Positions 8,702 through 17,120 of a stretch of DNA of 37,894 nt are shown in pieces. This stretch comes from Candidatus Omnitrophota bacterium (GTDB taxonomy: Bacteria > Hinthialibacterota > Hinthialibacteria > Hinthialibacterales > Hinthialibacteraceae): NCBI GenBank assembly GCA_003598175.1, contig QZKN01000132.1, positions 1 to 37,894 on the forward strand. The letters run 5' to 3'. Each line of letters opens with the position of its first letter. The stretch's first letter is position 1. Below the pieces are notes generated by a model that did no database searches, had not been told where the DNA came from, and was given only the letters and a program-made list of their open reading frames with translations. A program made the position numbers and the translations under genes.

Positions 8702-9757
8702 ATGGCTCATCTCAAGAAACGCAAAATGGCAAACAATGGACACGTCTGGTACGTCGAGTTTCAGTTCGAAGGACGGCGTATTCGTAAGTCTTTGAAGACT
8801 TGCAGCAAGACTATTGCCCAGCGTGCGCTCAACAAATATCGCGTTTGGGAAGATGAAGGAAACCTTGGCCTGATTATCGATCAGAAAAAGCCGATCTCTT
8901 TGGGCGAGTTTTTGAAGACTCATCTCACTCATGCCGAAAGGACCTTATCGTCAAGTTGGTATCACAACAAATGCCTACTCTTTGAACGTTACCTCATTCC
9001 ATTCTTTGGGGAACATACTCTTATAAAGAATATCACCAAAGGCAAGATCAAGGATTATCGAAACGAACGGCTCAAAACGATTTCGAACCGAACCGTCAAT
9101 ATCGAAATCAATTGTTTGATGACTCTGCTACGTCACGCCATTGACCGGGATGAATTGGAACAACAAGCCTTGCCGCGTATTAAGAAATTGCCAGAGATCA
9201 AAGGACGTTTGCGCTATTTGGAGGTTGAGGAAATTCGGGAATTACGGAAAGCGGCGGAAAATCATTCCCCGGAAATAAACGTTTATGTCATGCTGATGCT
9301 GTTTATGGGGCTGCGTTCCGGTGAAGCGTTGAGCGTTCGATGGGAAGACCTCGATATGGAACGGCGCATATTACATGTCGCGCCAAGAGAGGACTGGATC
9401 CCCAAAACCAAGACGGCGCGAATCGTACCCATCCCAAACGAACTTTTTGACTTGTTAGAATTAAGATTGAAGAAACCGAGGAATCCTTTGTGAATCGTTG
9501 AAGGACGCCATTCTCCTTACGTGCTAAAACGTGAATTCAAGAAAGTCGTTAAAAACGCCGGATTGCCGGTTACGGGAGAGAAGAAGGTAACCGCGCACAC
9601 ATTGCGACATACGTACGCATCGCGCCTCGTCATGAAGGGAACTCCACTCTATACTGTCTCCGCCTTATTGGAACACTCGGATACAAAAACAACCGAAATA
9701 TACGCGCATCTCGCGCCCGATCATCTGCAAAGCGCCGTGTGGGATATCGAATATTAA
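8702..9757 (+). pseudogene. Tyrosine recombinase interrupted by an in-frame TGA
   Basis: A second phage-type integrase, unrelated in detail to the one at 7254. Residues 1-263 contain a basic N-terminus, a SAM-like domain and R205 in FMGLRSGEALSVRW. A TGA at 9491-9493 interrupts the frame; the same frame resumes with IVEGRHSPYVLKREF and holds HTLRHTYASRL, LLEHSDTKTTEIYAHL and thus the remaining H, R, H and Y residues. Without the stop it would be a normal 351-aa enzyme. Translation of the second part from an internal start would lack the first Arg, so the gene is probably dead. It sits just downstream of the tRNA 3' end, which marks it as the trace of an earlier element at the same tRNA. Confidence 0.85.
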
Positions 9758-9765
9758 AAGAGCGA

Positions 9766-9957
9766 TTACAGATCAATCCTCTTGGAAGCGTGAGTTTCAA
9801 GCCACGATTCCAAATCGGATTTCTTGTACAACTTTTTTGTTCCAATCCGGTAGACCGGAATATCGAAACCTCCATCGATGCTTCCGCTCGCCGAAAGTAT
9901 AAAAAATGTTTCACTTTTTTCCGGTTTTTGATATAATCTATCATGATTGATTTGCAA
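9766..9957 (-). pseudogene. Excisionase-like HTH remnant
   Basis: The last 35 residues, GGFDIPVYRIGTKKLYKKSD then LESWLETH, match the wing and terminal helix of excisionase-family HTH proteins (pattern: IPVxRIGxxxLxxxxDLxxWL). The preceding 30 residues do not give the expected LLTxxEAAxxLGVS recognition helices, so the N-terminal half is missing or scrambled. It lies directly after the broken integrase, converging on it, as expected for the xis of the same dead element. A short diverged but working HTH gene cannot be excluded. Confidence 0.5.
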
Positions 9958-10012
9958 TGTAATTACCAGCGTGTGTGTTGGGTATGATACAATTTAAATT
10001 CGGGAGGAAGCA

Positions 10013-12934
10013 ATGGATTCAAGAATCATTTCTTGCGTGGTAGGGCTTTGCATCAATTTTTTTAGTTTCGTTTCATACACCCATTCACAGGATGAGGGAA
10101 TCCTCTTCGACGCGTCGATTGAGAATCCTCTTCGCATCGTCGGCTCGATCTATTCCGATCCGCAGACCTCGCCCATCGTTGAAAGCGTGAAAAGTTGGGG
10201 CTCCTATCTTTATCTCGCCGTGCGCTATTTAAATGGCGATCAACAGCTGGAAGTGTGGAATGTACGGGATCCATTGCATCCGGTCATGAGCGAATCGTTG
10301 GATTTCGGCAATCTCATGGCCAGACCGCAGGATCATTGGAAATTCCCCTCCGTCAACGTCTTCGACGATGTACTCCTCGTCCGCTCGAATTTTCAGGAAA
10401 TCGGTTATCACCATGGTCCGGACGGCCGCCTGGTCGAAACCGGCCGTTACGATTTTGCCGAATCGGTAGCGGAAATGATCAACGAAGAAGAATCCATCGC
10501 AATGAGCGCCGCCGCCAGTTATGGCGTCTATTTCGGCCGTATTGCCAATCCCGAAGATGTCGCCGCCCCGGAAGAGGAATATGGCTATACAATATTGAAT
10601 TTCACTAATCCCTTGCGACCGTTTGTGTCCATGTTGGTTCCGCCGAAAAGCGGCGAGCCGATTTCATTCGGCTTCGCGGGCCATCTCAACGGCGCGCTCG
10701 AAAACCATCCTGCCGTGATTTCTGTATCAGAAAACCGCGTCAGCATTTTTTCACGCCGCGTGGCAGCGGATGGATTTCTTGACGTGTTTTGGGAACCGCG
10801 CATTCCGCAAATTTTCAATATCGACGCATTGCATCGCACCGTTCGCGCTCAAATCGATCACATCGTGAATCAACTACCGCTGACGGATCAGTTTGCCGAC
10901 GTGATCGAACGGTATTTCACCGATTTGGATTTGCCGCCGAATACGACGGTCGAAGATTCGATTCGATCAGGATACGAATCAACCGTCCGCGTTCAACAAA
11001 TATTCGACGACTATCAAATCGATGAGAACGATTCCATCAAAACCGCCATTCAAAAAATCACGGCCTTCCATCTGCGGCTGGAATTGGAAAAGGAATTGTC
11101 AATTTCCTTGTTTTCACCGGTATTGGGCGATTGGTCCAACGCTCTTTTCCAAATTCCGGCCAACGGAACAAAAGAGGAACTGATACAATCCATTTCCACC
11201 ATATTGAACGATGGCCTTTCCCCGGAAACCGTTGCCCGTTACATCCTCGACAAATACGTCGCGCCTTATGTTGCGATTCCCGATTGGTTGACGTGGACGA
11301 TGCGGCAATTAATCGATGAGATCGTTGACTCCGACGCGGGAGAAGCCATTTCCGTCATCATCGGCGCCGCGCACGATACCGTAACCGGCGGTGATTTTCT
11401 CGATGACTTGATTGATTTGATTCCCGGCGTGGATGTTCCCGATATTTTTCCGGAAGATTGCCGCGACGTGTTGGAATTCGCCTTTTTCGAGAGCGGCGCC
11501 AAATTGAATCCTGAGGGCCTGGCATTTTTAGAATTGCTGAAATTCTATCAATATTTCAATGGCAATTCCAATTACCTGAACTTCGAAAACGAATTGGCCG
11601 CGGCGGTAACGCAGTTGCAGGAAAATTATGCGGAGGCGCTGACGGACACGATCGAGCCGTTCATGGCCTCCCTCTCGCTTGCCGGCGATATTCAACAGCG
11701 GGTGAACGCATTTTCCGCGGAAATTCCGCTCCGCTCCTCGATCTCGCCGGCCATCGCCGACGCTGTCGCGCTGCGTTTGCAACGCGCGGGAATCGATGTA
11801 AACCGCAGCGTGCATGACGTCATGAACGATTATCATCTCTATCTCGATCTCGCCGACGCTTTCGGCATTACGCAGGACGACCTGGCAACGGTCGAGGATT
11901 TGCTGCGCGTCCTTCGAGAGGATATCGGTGTAGCGCAAACCCCAATTCATCAAATTTGGGAGGAAGGCAAAACGTATGCGGGGTACGCCGAATCCGTCTG
12001 CCGCCAGGCATTGACGCAAACCATACGGGAAGCATGGGGAGAACTCGATCTTGATCAATCCATGCATTCCGCCTTGCGGGAATTTCTCGGCAACCACATC
12101 GATTCACGTTGGACGTTCGGTTTTCACATGGATGAATTGCTGCAGGAATTCGTGTATAGTTGCCTGACCGATTATCCCGGTTTTATCGATCGGATCAGCA
12201 TCGACGATCGAATCGATATCCTTGCGCAATGGCAATATGCATTTCAATTGGCCGCGGCGGCGGCCAGTCTGCTGGATTGGACTCAATCGTTGTCGTTTAC
12301 CTGCGAAGCTCTCGCGGTAACGATGGAAATCACCTTTCAACAGGCAACAAAAGCCGCGATGAGCACATTATTATCGGAATTTGCTTCTATTCTTCAACGT
12401 GATATGTTTGGCGGTTTTTCCGATTGGAGCACGACGACCGAAGCACGAAATTACGTTTTCGACGTTGGCGCCCTCACCTCGCTGACGCCCATCAGAACCG
12501 AAGCGTTTTTGTGGGAAAATCGCGTGGGCGTCATGATACGTGAGGAATGGGATTTCATCCATCCCCGACGGGTCGCGTTGATTCTTTTTGAGCCCGATTC
12601 TCCCGAATCGACAAAACGAGAAATCATGCTCGGCGAGTGGGGCAGCGTGGATTATGTTCATGCGTATCAAGGACTGGTCATGATCGGCGGCGACACGCCG
12701 GTGAATTCATTTCCGACTCCGACCGCCATGATTTTGGCGCTGGACGACGACAAGATCATCCTGAATAAAATCTATAGTCCATTTCTCGCCGCTTCCACCG
12801 GAATCACCACCGTGAATCATGGCGCTCACGTGGTCTTGTACGGACCGGGAGGGGTGTATTTGCTTCCGCATCCGATGACCCAATCCACTTCCGCCATACC
12901 GCCAACCCACGTGGGGGAATGGACTTTATATTGA
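10013..12934 (+). CDS. Large secreted protein, beta-propeller-like ends, unknown function
   Basis: A 973-aa product with a good GGGAGGAAGC ribosome site and an N-terminal signal-peptide-like segment (MDSRIISCVVGLCINFFSF, cleavage probably near residue 26). Residues 30-270 look like LVIVD/propeller-type repeats: strings such as SYLYLAVRYLNGDQQLEVWN followed by VRDPLHPVMSESLDF, and ILNFTNPLRPFVSML. Residues 280-800 are helical and Asp/Leu-rich, with no family I recognise. Residues 820-970 return to beta-type repeats (GALTSLTPIRTEAFLWENRV, VDYVHAYQGLVMIGGDT). The protein ends in VGEWTLY. The 341-aa secreted protein at 15569 ends in VGEWFIY, so the terminus may be a shared sorting signal. A cell-surface or periplasmic structural or binding role is likely; no catalytic motif was found. 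Confidence 0.75.
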   Translation: MDSRIISCVVGLCINFFSFVSYTHSQDEGILFDASIENPLRIVGSIYSDPQTSPIVESVKSWGSYLYLAVRYLNGDQQLEVWNVRDPLHPVMSESLDFGNLMARPQDHWKFPSVNVFDDVLLVRSNFQEIGYHHGPDGRLVETGRYDFAESVAEMINEEESIAMSAAASYGVYFGRIANPEDVAAPEEEYGYTILNFTNPLRPFVSMLVPPKSGEPISFGFAGHLNGALENHPAVISVSENRVSIFSRRVAADGFLDVFWEPRIPQIFNIDALHRTVRAQIDHIVNQLPLTDQFADVIERYFTDLDLPPNTTVEDSIRSGYESTVRVQQIFDDYQIDENDSIKTAIQKITAFHLRLELEKELSISLFSPVLGDWSNALFQIPANGTKEELIQSISTILNDGLSPETVARYILDKYVAPYVAIPDWLTWTMRQLIDEIVDSDAGEAISVIIGAAHDTVTGGDFLDDLIDLIPGVDVPDIFPEDCRDVLEFAFFESGAKLNPEGLAFLELLKFYQYFNGNSNYLNFENELAAAVTQLQENYAEALTDTIEPFMASLSLAGDIQQRVNAFSAEIPLRSSISPAIADAVALRLQRAGIDVNRSVHDVMNDYHLYLDLADAFGITQDDLATVEDLLRVLREDIGVAQTPIHQIWEEGKTYAGYAESVCRQALTQTIREAWGELDLDQSMHSALREFLGNHIDSRWTFGFHMDELLQEFVYSCLTDYPGFIDRISIDDRIDILAQWQYAFQLAAAAASLLDWTQSLSFTCEALAVTMEITFQQATKAAMSTLLSEFASILQRDMFGGFSDWSTTTEARNYVFDVGALTSLTPIRTEAFLWENRVGVMIREEWDFIHPRRVALILFEPDSPESTKREIMLGEWGSVDYVHAYQGLVMIGGDTPVNSFPTPTAMILALDDDKIILNKIYSPFLAASTGITTVNHGAHVVLYGPGGVYLLPHPMTQSTSAIPPTHVGEWTLY

Positions 12935-13070
12935 ACAAACATTAAACAACTTCCTCGTGATTTTTATAAAACTGATTATTCGTCCATACTCATGAAACCG
13001 ACATTGTCTCTGGTCATTCGATTCCAAATTTGATATGGTTTACGCAACACTCAATTCGAGGAGCGGAACC

Positions 13071-14663
13071 ATGTCTCAGACCCTCAATAGACGTCAGTTC
13101 ACGAAACTAGCCGCGGGATTTGCCGTCGGCGAAGCGATCTTGCCTTATCTCATGCATCATTCGCAGGCCGCTTCGAATGATGCAACGCGTCCGAACATCA
13201 TCCTGATCATGGCCGACGATATGGGATTTTCGGATCTGGGTTGTTACGGATCGGAAATCAGTACGCCCAATCTCGATCGATTGGCCGAAAAGGGAATGCG
13301 CTTCACCAATTTCTACAATTGCGCCCGTTGTTGCCCCACGCGCGCATCGTTGTTGACCGGCCTTTATCCTCATCAGGCCGGCGTCGGACATATGGTCAAT
13401 CATCGCGGATTTCCCGCTTATCAAGGCTATCTCAATCGCCATTGCGTGACCATTGCCGAAGCCATCCGCCGCGGTGGTTATCACGCGCTGATGTCGGGAA
13501 AATGGCACGTCGGCGAGGAACGGCCGCATTGGCCGCTGGATCGCGGCTTCGAGCGGTATTATGGTCTGATCAGCGGCGCTTCCAATTTCTGGAAATTGGA
13601 TGAAGGACGAAAGTTCGCTCGCGGCAACGAGCCGATAACCGACCTCGGCGACGAATTTTATATGACTGACGCTTTTACAGACAACGCCATTGCCATGATC
13701 GACGAATACGGCAAAAAAGATGATCCTTTCTTTTTATACCTCGCTTACACATCTCCGCATTGGCCGCTTCACGCCTGGCCGGAGGATATCGAGAAATATA
13801 AAGGAGTCTACGACATCGGCTGGGACGAACTGCGCCTTTGCCGGCACGAACGTATGATCGAAATGGGCATCGTCGATGCTCGATGGCCCCTCACGCCGCG
13901 CGACGAACGAGCGCCGGCGTGGAAAGACGCGGAGCATAAGGAATGGGAAGCCATGCGCATGGCCGTCTATGCCGCGCAGATCGACCGCATGGATCAAAAT
14001 ATCGGCAAACTCATGGCCAAAGTGCGGGAACTCGGCGTCGAAGACAATACGTTGATCCTGTTTCTGGCCGATAACGGCGGCTGCGCCGAGGATCGACCGG
14101 GCAACGATCCGACCGTCATGCCCGGTCCGAAAGAAACGTTCATGAGTTATGAACTGCCGTGGGCCAATGCGAGCAATACCCCTTTTCGCCGCTACAAACA
14201 TTGGGTGCACGAAGGCGGAATCGCCACGCCGCTCATCGCGTATTGGCCGTCAGTCATCCAACCGCGCCAATTGACGAACCAAACCGGTCACGTCATCGAC
14301 CTCATGGCCACCTGCCTCGACGTCGCCGGAATCGACTACCCGGAAACGCATGACGGAAACGAGATCATCCCGCTCGAAGGCAAAAGCCTGCGTCCGATCT
14401 TCGAAGGCGCAATCCGCGAAAGCCACGAAGCGATCTATTGGGAACACGAAGGCAACCGCGCGCTGCGGCAAGGCAAATGGAAACTCGTGTCCAACCATCC
14501 CGGCGATTGGGAACTCTACGATCTCGAAGTCGATCGAACCGAATTGAACGATCTGTCGGAAACCTATCCCGAAAAAAAGAAGGAATTGGCATCCTTATAT
14601 GAAACATGGGCCGAACGTTGCCGCGTATTGCCGTGGGACGTGGTGACCAAAAAGAAGGATTGA
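13071..14663 (+). CDS. Arylsulfatase (type I, formylglycine-dependent)
   Basis: The start at 13071 is preferred, with GAGGAG at 13058-13063; an earlier in-frame ATG at 13035 has no site. The 530-aa protein opens with a Tat signal, RRQFTKLAAG at residues 7-16. PNIILIMADDMGFSD at 41-55 supplies the metal-binding Asp pair. The CxPxR sulfatase motif is C87-C88-P89-T90-R91, followed by ASLLTGLYPHQAGVG; C87 would become formylglycine. GKWHVGEE and LYLAYTSPHWPLHAWPE provide the other active-site Lys/His residues, and LADNGGC is the second metal-binding Asp-Asn. Substrate is unknown; sulfated polysaccharides are likely, given the nearby secreted glycosidase. No sulfatase-maturing enzyme is visible in the window. 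Family assignment is certain. Confidence 0.95.
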   Translation: MSQTLNRRQFTKLAAGFAVGEAILPYLMHHSQAASNDATRPNIILIMADDMGFSDLGCYGSEISTPNLDRLAEKGMRFTNFYNCARCCPTRASLLTGLYPHQAGVGHMVNHRGFPAYQGYLNRHCVTIAEAIRRGGYHALMSGKWHVGEERPHWPLDRGFERYYGLISGASNFWKLDEGRKFARGNEPITDLGDEFYMTDAFTDNAIAMIDEYGKKDDPFFLYLAYTSPHWPLHAWPEDIEKYKGVYDIGWDELRLCRHERMIEMGIVDARWPLTPRDERAPAWKDAEHKEWEAMRMAVYAAQIDRMDQNIGKLMAKVRELGVEDNTLILFLADNGGCAEDRPGNDPTVMPGPKETFMSYELPWANASNTPFRRYKHWVHEGGIATPLIAYWPSVIQPRQLTNQTGHVIDLMATCLDVAGIDYPETHDGNEIIPLEGKSLRPIFEGAIRESHEAIYWEHEGNRALRQGKWKLVSNHPGDWELYDLEVDRTELNDLSETYPEKKKELASLYETWAERCRVLPWDVVTKKKD

Positions 14664-14702
14664 CGCAGCCGTCGCCGGCGAGGAACATTTTTTTTTTGAA
14701 GA

Positions 14703-15239
14703 TCAACAGATTGCGGCTTTGGCATATAATCCACTTTGCGCCGGTTCGCTCGGAATGCACGTCAAAGGGCCGGAATGGCGATTGCACGTCCGGCCTGCCA
14801 GGGGGTTGACTTGCGAAATTTGTTTCTTTTCGTTCTGTTCTCGAGTGTCTGAATCTGTTGAGGAAGGCGGCGAATCCACGGGGGCGGCGATTTTTTTGTC
14901 CGGATTTTGCGGGAGCGATTCGGGGGAAGGTGAATGATTTTCGGACGCCACATTCCGCGGAGATTTCGGCAGAGAAACTACGGACGATGCATTTTCGTCG
15001 CTTTGGTTTTCCCTTTCTTGCTCTTGAGAACCAACGGAATTGTCCAGTTGGATGTATAGACGGATGTAGGAGGAATACAGACGGAACAGAGACAGGATTT
15101 TATTGTCGAGAATGTCTTCGGCGTTCATCAGTTGTTCGTTGATTTTTTCCAGCAGCGCTTTGATGTTCTCGAGCTGGCGGCGTTCGAATTCCACTTTTGG
15201 AATACGGGTTTCGGGGATTGAGTCGCTGGGGTGGTTCAT
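14703..15239 (-). CDS. Hypothetical protein with N-terminal coiled coil
   Basis: A 178-aa frame with AAGGA upstream of the ATG at 15239. Residues 15-70 form an amphipathic helix of coiled-coil character (RRQLENIKALLEKINEQLMN, then ILSLFRLYSSYIRLYIQLD). The remaining 100 residues are Ser/Pro/Asn-rich and low in complexity (SLPKSPRNVASENHSPSPES) and are probably disordered. No signal peptide and no known family are seen. It is convergent to the sulfatase gene and separated from it by 39 bases. The structured N-terminus and ribosome site favour a real gene; the C-terminal end may be less constrained. Function unknown. Confidence 0.5.
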   Translation of the reverse strand: MNHPSDSIPETRIPKVEFERRQLENIKALLEKINEQLMNAEDILDNKILSLFRLYSSYIRLYIQLDNSVGSQEQERENQSDENASSVVSLPKSPRNVASENHSPSPESLPQNPDKKIAAPVDSPPSSTDSDTREQNEKKQISQVNPLAGRTCNRHSGPLTCIPSEPAQSGLYAKAAIC

Positions 15240-15568
15240 GGTTTTTTTCCTTGTATTTGGTCGGGTGCTTCTACCATATAGGGGATGCGCCGCAGATTTG
15301 GGGAAGTAATTAGGGGTTAGGGGTTAGGTTGGTGAATTCTTGGGGGGGGGGTATACGGGTGGATTTGTTATGCGGATAGGGGGATAGTGGCGAGGGATTT
15401 GCCGGTCAGCGTTAGCAATTTTACTTTATATTCTTTGCTTCTTTCCGAGTGATGTGATTGAGGGACCATCCTTGAAGCGTTTGGGGAAAATCAGATACAA
15501 TGGAAATGGGATTGTTCCGAAACAGGGGATTTGAATGACAATGTATCAATAGAGAAGGAGACCGTCTC
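15240..15568. other. Intergenic region with G-rich tracts
   Basis: No gene is seen. The plus strand carries TTAGGGG-like units near 15309-15330 and a run of ten G at about 15342-15351. These could form a G-quadruplex or be a sequencing-prone homopolymer. The segment just before 15569 contains AGAAGGAGACC, the ribosome site of the next gene. Confidence 0.5.
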
Positions 15569-16594
15569 ATGATCCGATTGTGTTTTTTTCTTTTTGTTGT
15601 CACACTCATTTTATTTCCGAATTTTCCAATCGCATTCTCGCAGGATAGCGCGTATTTGATTGATGAAGTGGACATCACGATTTTTTCACACCCCGATATC
15701 GCGGAAAGCAAGCGTGGAGGAGGATGGATCTGTAATAGTTATAGCGGCGGCGCCACAACCACCCCGACCAATCGTCTGGCCGCATTTACCTGGTCGCCGA
15801 TCGGGGCGGAAGCCAAAATCATTTATTACAGCGCAGTGATTGACAACGACTATTTTCATACCGGACAAATGGGAATGATTTTGGCGCAATTTGACTTGAC
15901 CGATTTGCACGGGTACAAAATCAACGATGCGCGACTCGTGCTTCGCGATAACTGGAACGGCGCCAGTAATGAGTTTGCTTTTGGGATTTCTCGTATTCTT
16001 AGCGGACCGGAATGGATTCCGTTTCCGGAATCCGATCCCCTCTATGGCCATGAATGGGCGGATGGACGTTCGAATTTTGAGACGCCCAACGGCTATCGTA
16101 TCGATGCGCCCACGGTTGATCTTTCGGATCCCAACGCAATCCAGGCCATCCTCGATTCCGAAGAATGGCCGGAAGAGATCATTCAAGGTTCCTGTTGGGC
16201 ATTCCGCAACGAGAATGCGGATCCCTGGATTCCCTCCATTCCGGCAGGCAAAATCGGAATGATTCATGAAATGAAGACGTGGGATTCTCCGGATGGTCGG
16301 ATTCGGGCCGTCGGCGGGACGCAATCCGTTTCCTCCTCGATCGCCGACCTGCTACAGGGTTGGGTATCCGGGCGGTATCAAAATAATGGTCTGGTGATTC
16401 ATCCCAGCGTCACCTTGACTCCTTTTGACCTGAGTTTGGATTCCGCGGTGGTGAGTAATGTTCACGGGGGATGGCATAATTACAATCAAGGCAGCATTCT
16501 GTTGGCCGTCGATGCGGAAGCGGTGGATCCGCCCATTACCGAATCCTTTCGGGATGATGCGCAGACCGCTGTTGGTGAGTGGTTTATTTATTAA
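15569..16594 (+). CDS. Secreted DNRLRE/CBM96-like protein with VGEWFIY terminus
   Basis: A 341-aa protein with a clear signal peptide (MIRLCFFLFVVTLILFPNFP, cleavage near IAFS-QDS). The body has features of DNRLRE or CBM96-type jelly-roll domains of secreted proteins. A repeated-module-like MGMILAQFDLTDLHGYKIND followed by ARLVLRDNW, WADGRSNF, and late ADLLQGWVSGRYQNNGLVIH match the family pattern of beta strands with a conserved Q/F-D-L and GLVI. There is no catalytic motif. The extreme C-terminus is VGEWFIY, which also ends the 973-aa secreted protein as VGEWTLY. The ribosome site AGAAGGAGACC is strong. It is probably exported and surface- or matrix-associated. The fold assignment is moderate and the function is unknown. 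Confidence 0.65.
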   Translation: MIRLCFFLFVVTLILFPNFPIAFSQDSAYLIDEVDITIFSHPDIAESKRGGGWICNSYSGGATTTPTNRLAAFTWSPIGAEAKIIYYSAVIDNDYFHTGQMGMILAQFDLTDLHGYKINDARLVLRDNWNGASNEFAFGISRILSGPEWIPFPESDPLYGHEWADGRSNFETPNGYRIDAPTVDLSDPNAIQAILDSEEWPEEIIQGSCWAFRNENADPWIPSIPAGKIGMIHEMKTWDSPDGRIRAVGGTQSVSSSIADLLQGWVSGRYQNNGLVIHPSVTLTPFDLSLDSAVVSNVHGGWHNYNQGSILLAVDAEAVDPPITESFRDDAQTAVGEWFIY

Positions 16595-16766
16595 AGAGTT
16601 GAGTTTGCCAATGGTCGAGTATGGCCATATCTTCAGGTGAATAGTTGGTGAGTTTGAAACTCTCTTCTTCCTCGGCAATCATATTGGGATCGTCATTTTT
16701 GCGAAATCATAAAAATACGAATCCATTGATCGGATCAACATAAGAACCACGAAATAGGAGAAAAAT

Positions 16767-17006
16767 ATGTTACATTTGTACGAAATCGGTGATCAGGTGT
16801 TGGCGAAAACGTTTATGGCGCCGTCCGGCGCGCATACGATCGTTCCGGGTATGTCCGGGGAAGTGATCGGGCGGGAAGAAATCGTCAAACGGCATCAAGT
16901 GCGTTTCGAGAATGGTCGCGAAGTGTGGGCCACCTCCGATCAGATCAAAATCGATCCGGAATTTCAAAAAAAGAAGGAAGCCAAGGCGGCGGAAGGGAAA
17001 TCGTGA
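16767..17006 (+). CDS. Small SH3-like conserved hypothetical protein
   Basis: A 79-aa protein with AATAGGAG at good distance. The sequence LYEIGDQVLAKTF, then GMSGEVIGREEI, VRFENGREVWAT and SDQI alternates short strands and turns in a KOW- or SH3-like pattern. The tail EFQKKKEAKAAEGKS is a basic helix. No named family is certain. It stands alone between two secreted-protein genes on opposite strands. It could bind nucleic acid or protein; nothing in the context points further. Confidence 0.6.
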   Translation: MLHLYEIGDQVLAKTFMAPSGAHTIVPGMSGEVIGREEIVKRHQVRFENGREVWATSDQIKIDPEFQKKKEAKAAEGKS

Positions 17007-17120
17007 TCGTTGATTATAGTGATTTGATCCGTTCCGTTTGATTCCAAATCGATGATGAGGATATTCTGATCATATTGTAATAGAGCGTTTCTAATAACAA
17101 CGATAATTTAAAGGGGATGC

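Noticed and set aside
9491..9493. Reassigned TGA codon
   Set aside because: Many clear genes here end with TGA and have no internal TGA, so recoding of the code is not supported.
14672..14697. Possible terminator TCGCCGGCGA followed by a T run after the sulfatase
   Set aside because: The palindrome has no loop and lies seven bases from the T run, so a hairpin terminator is not convincing.
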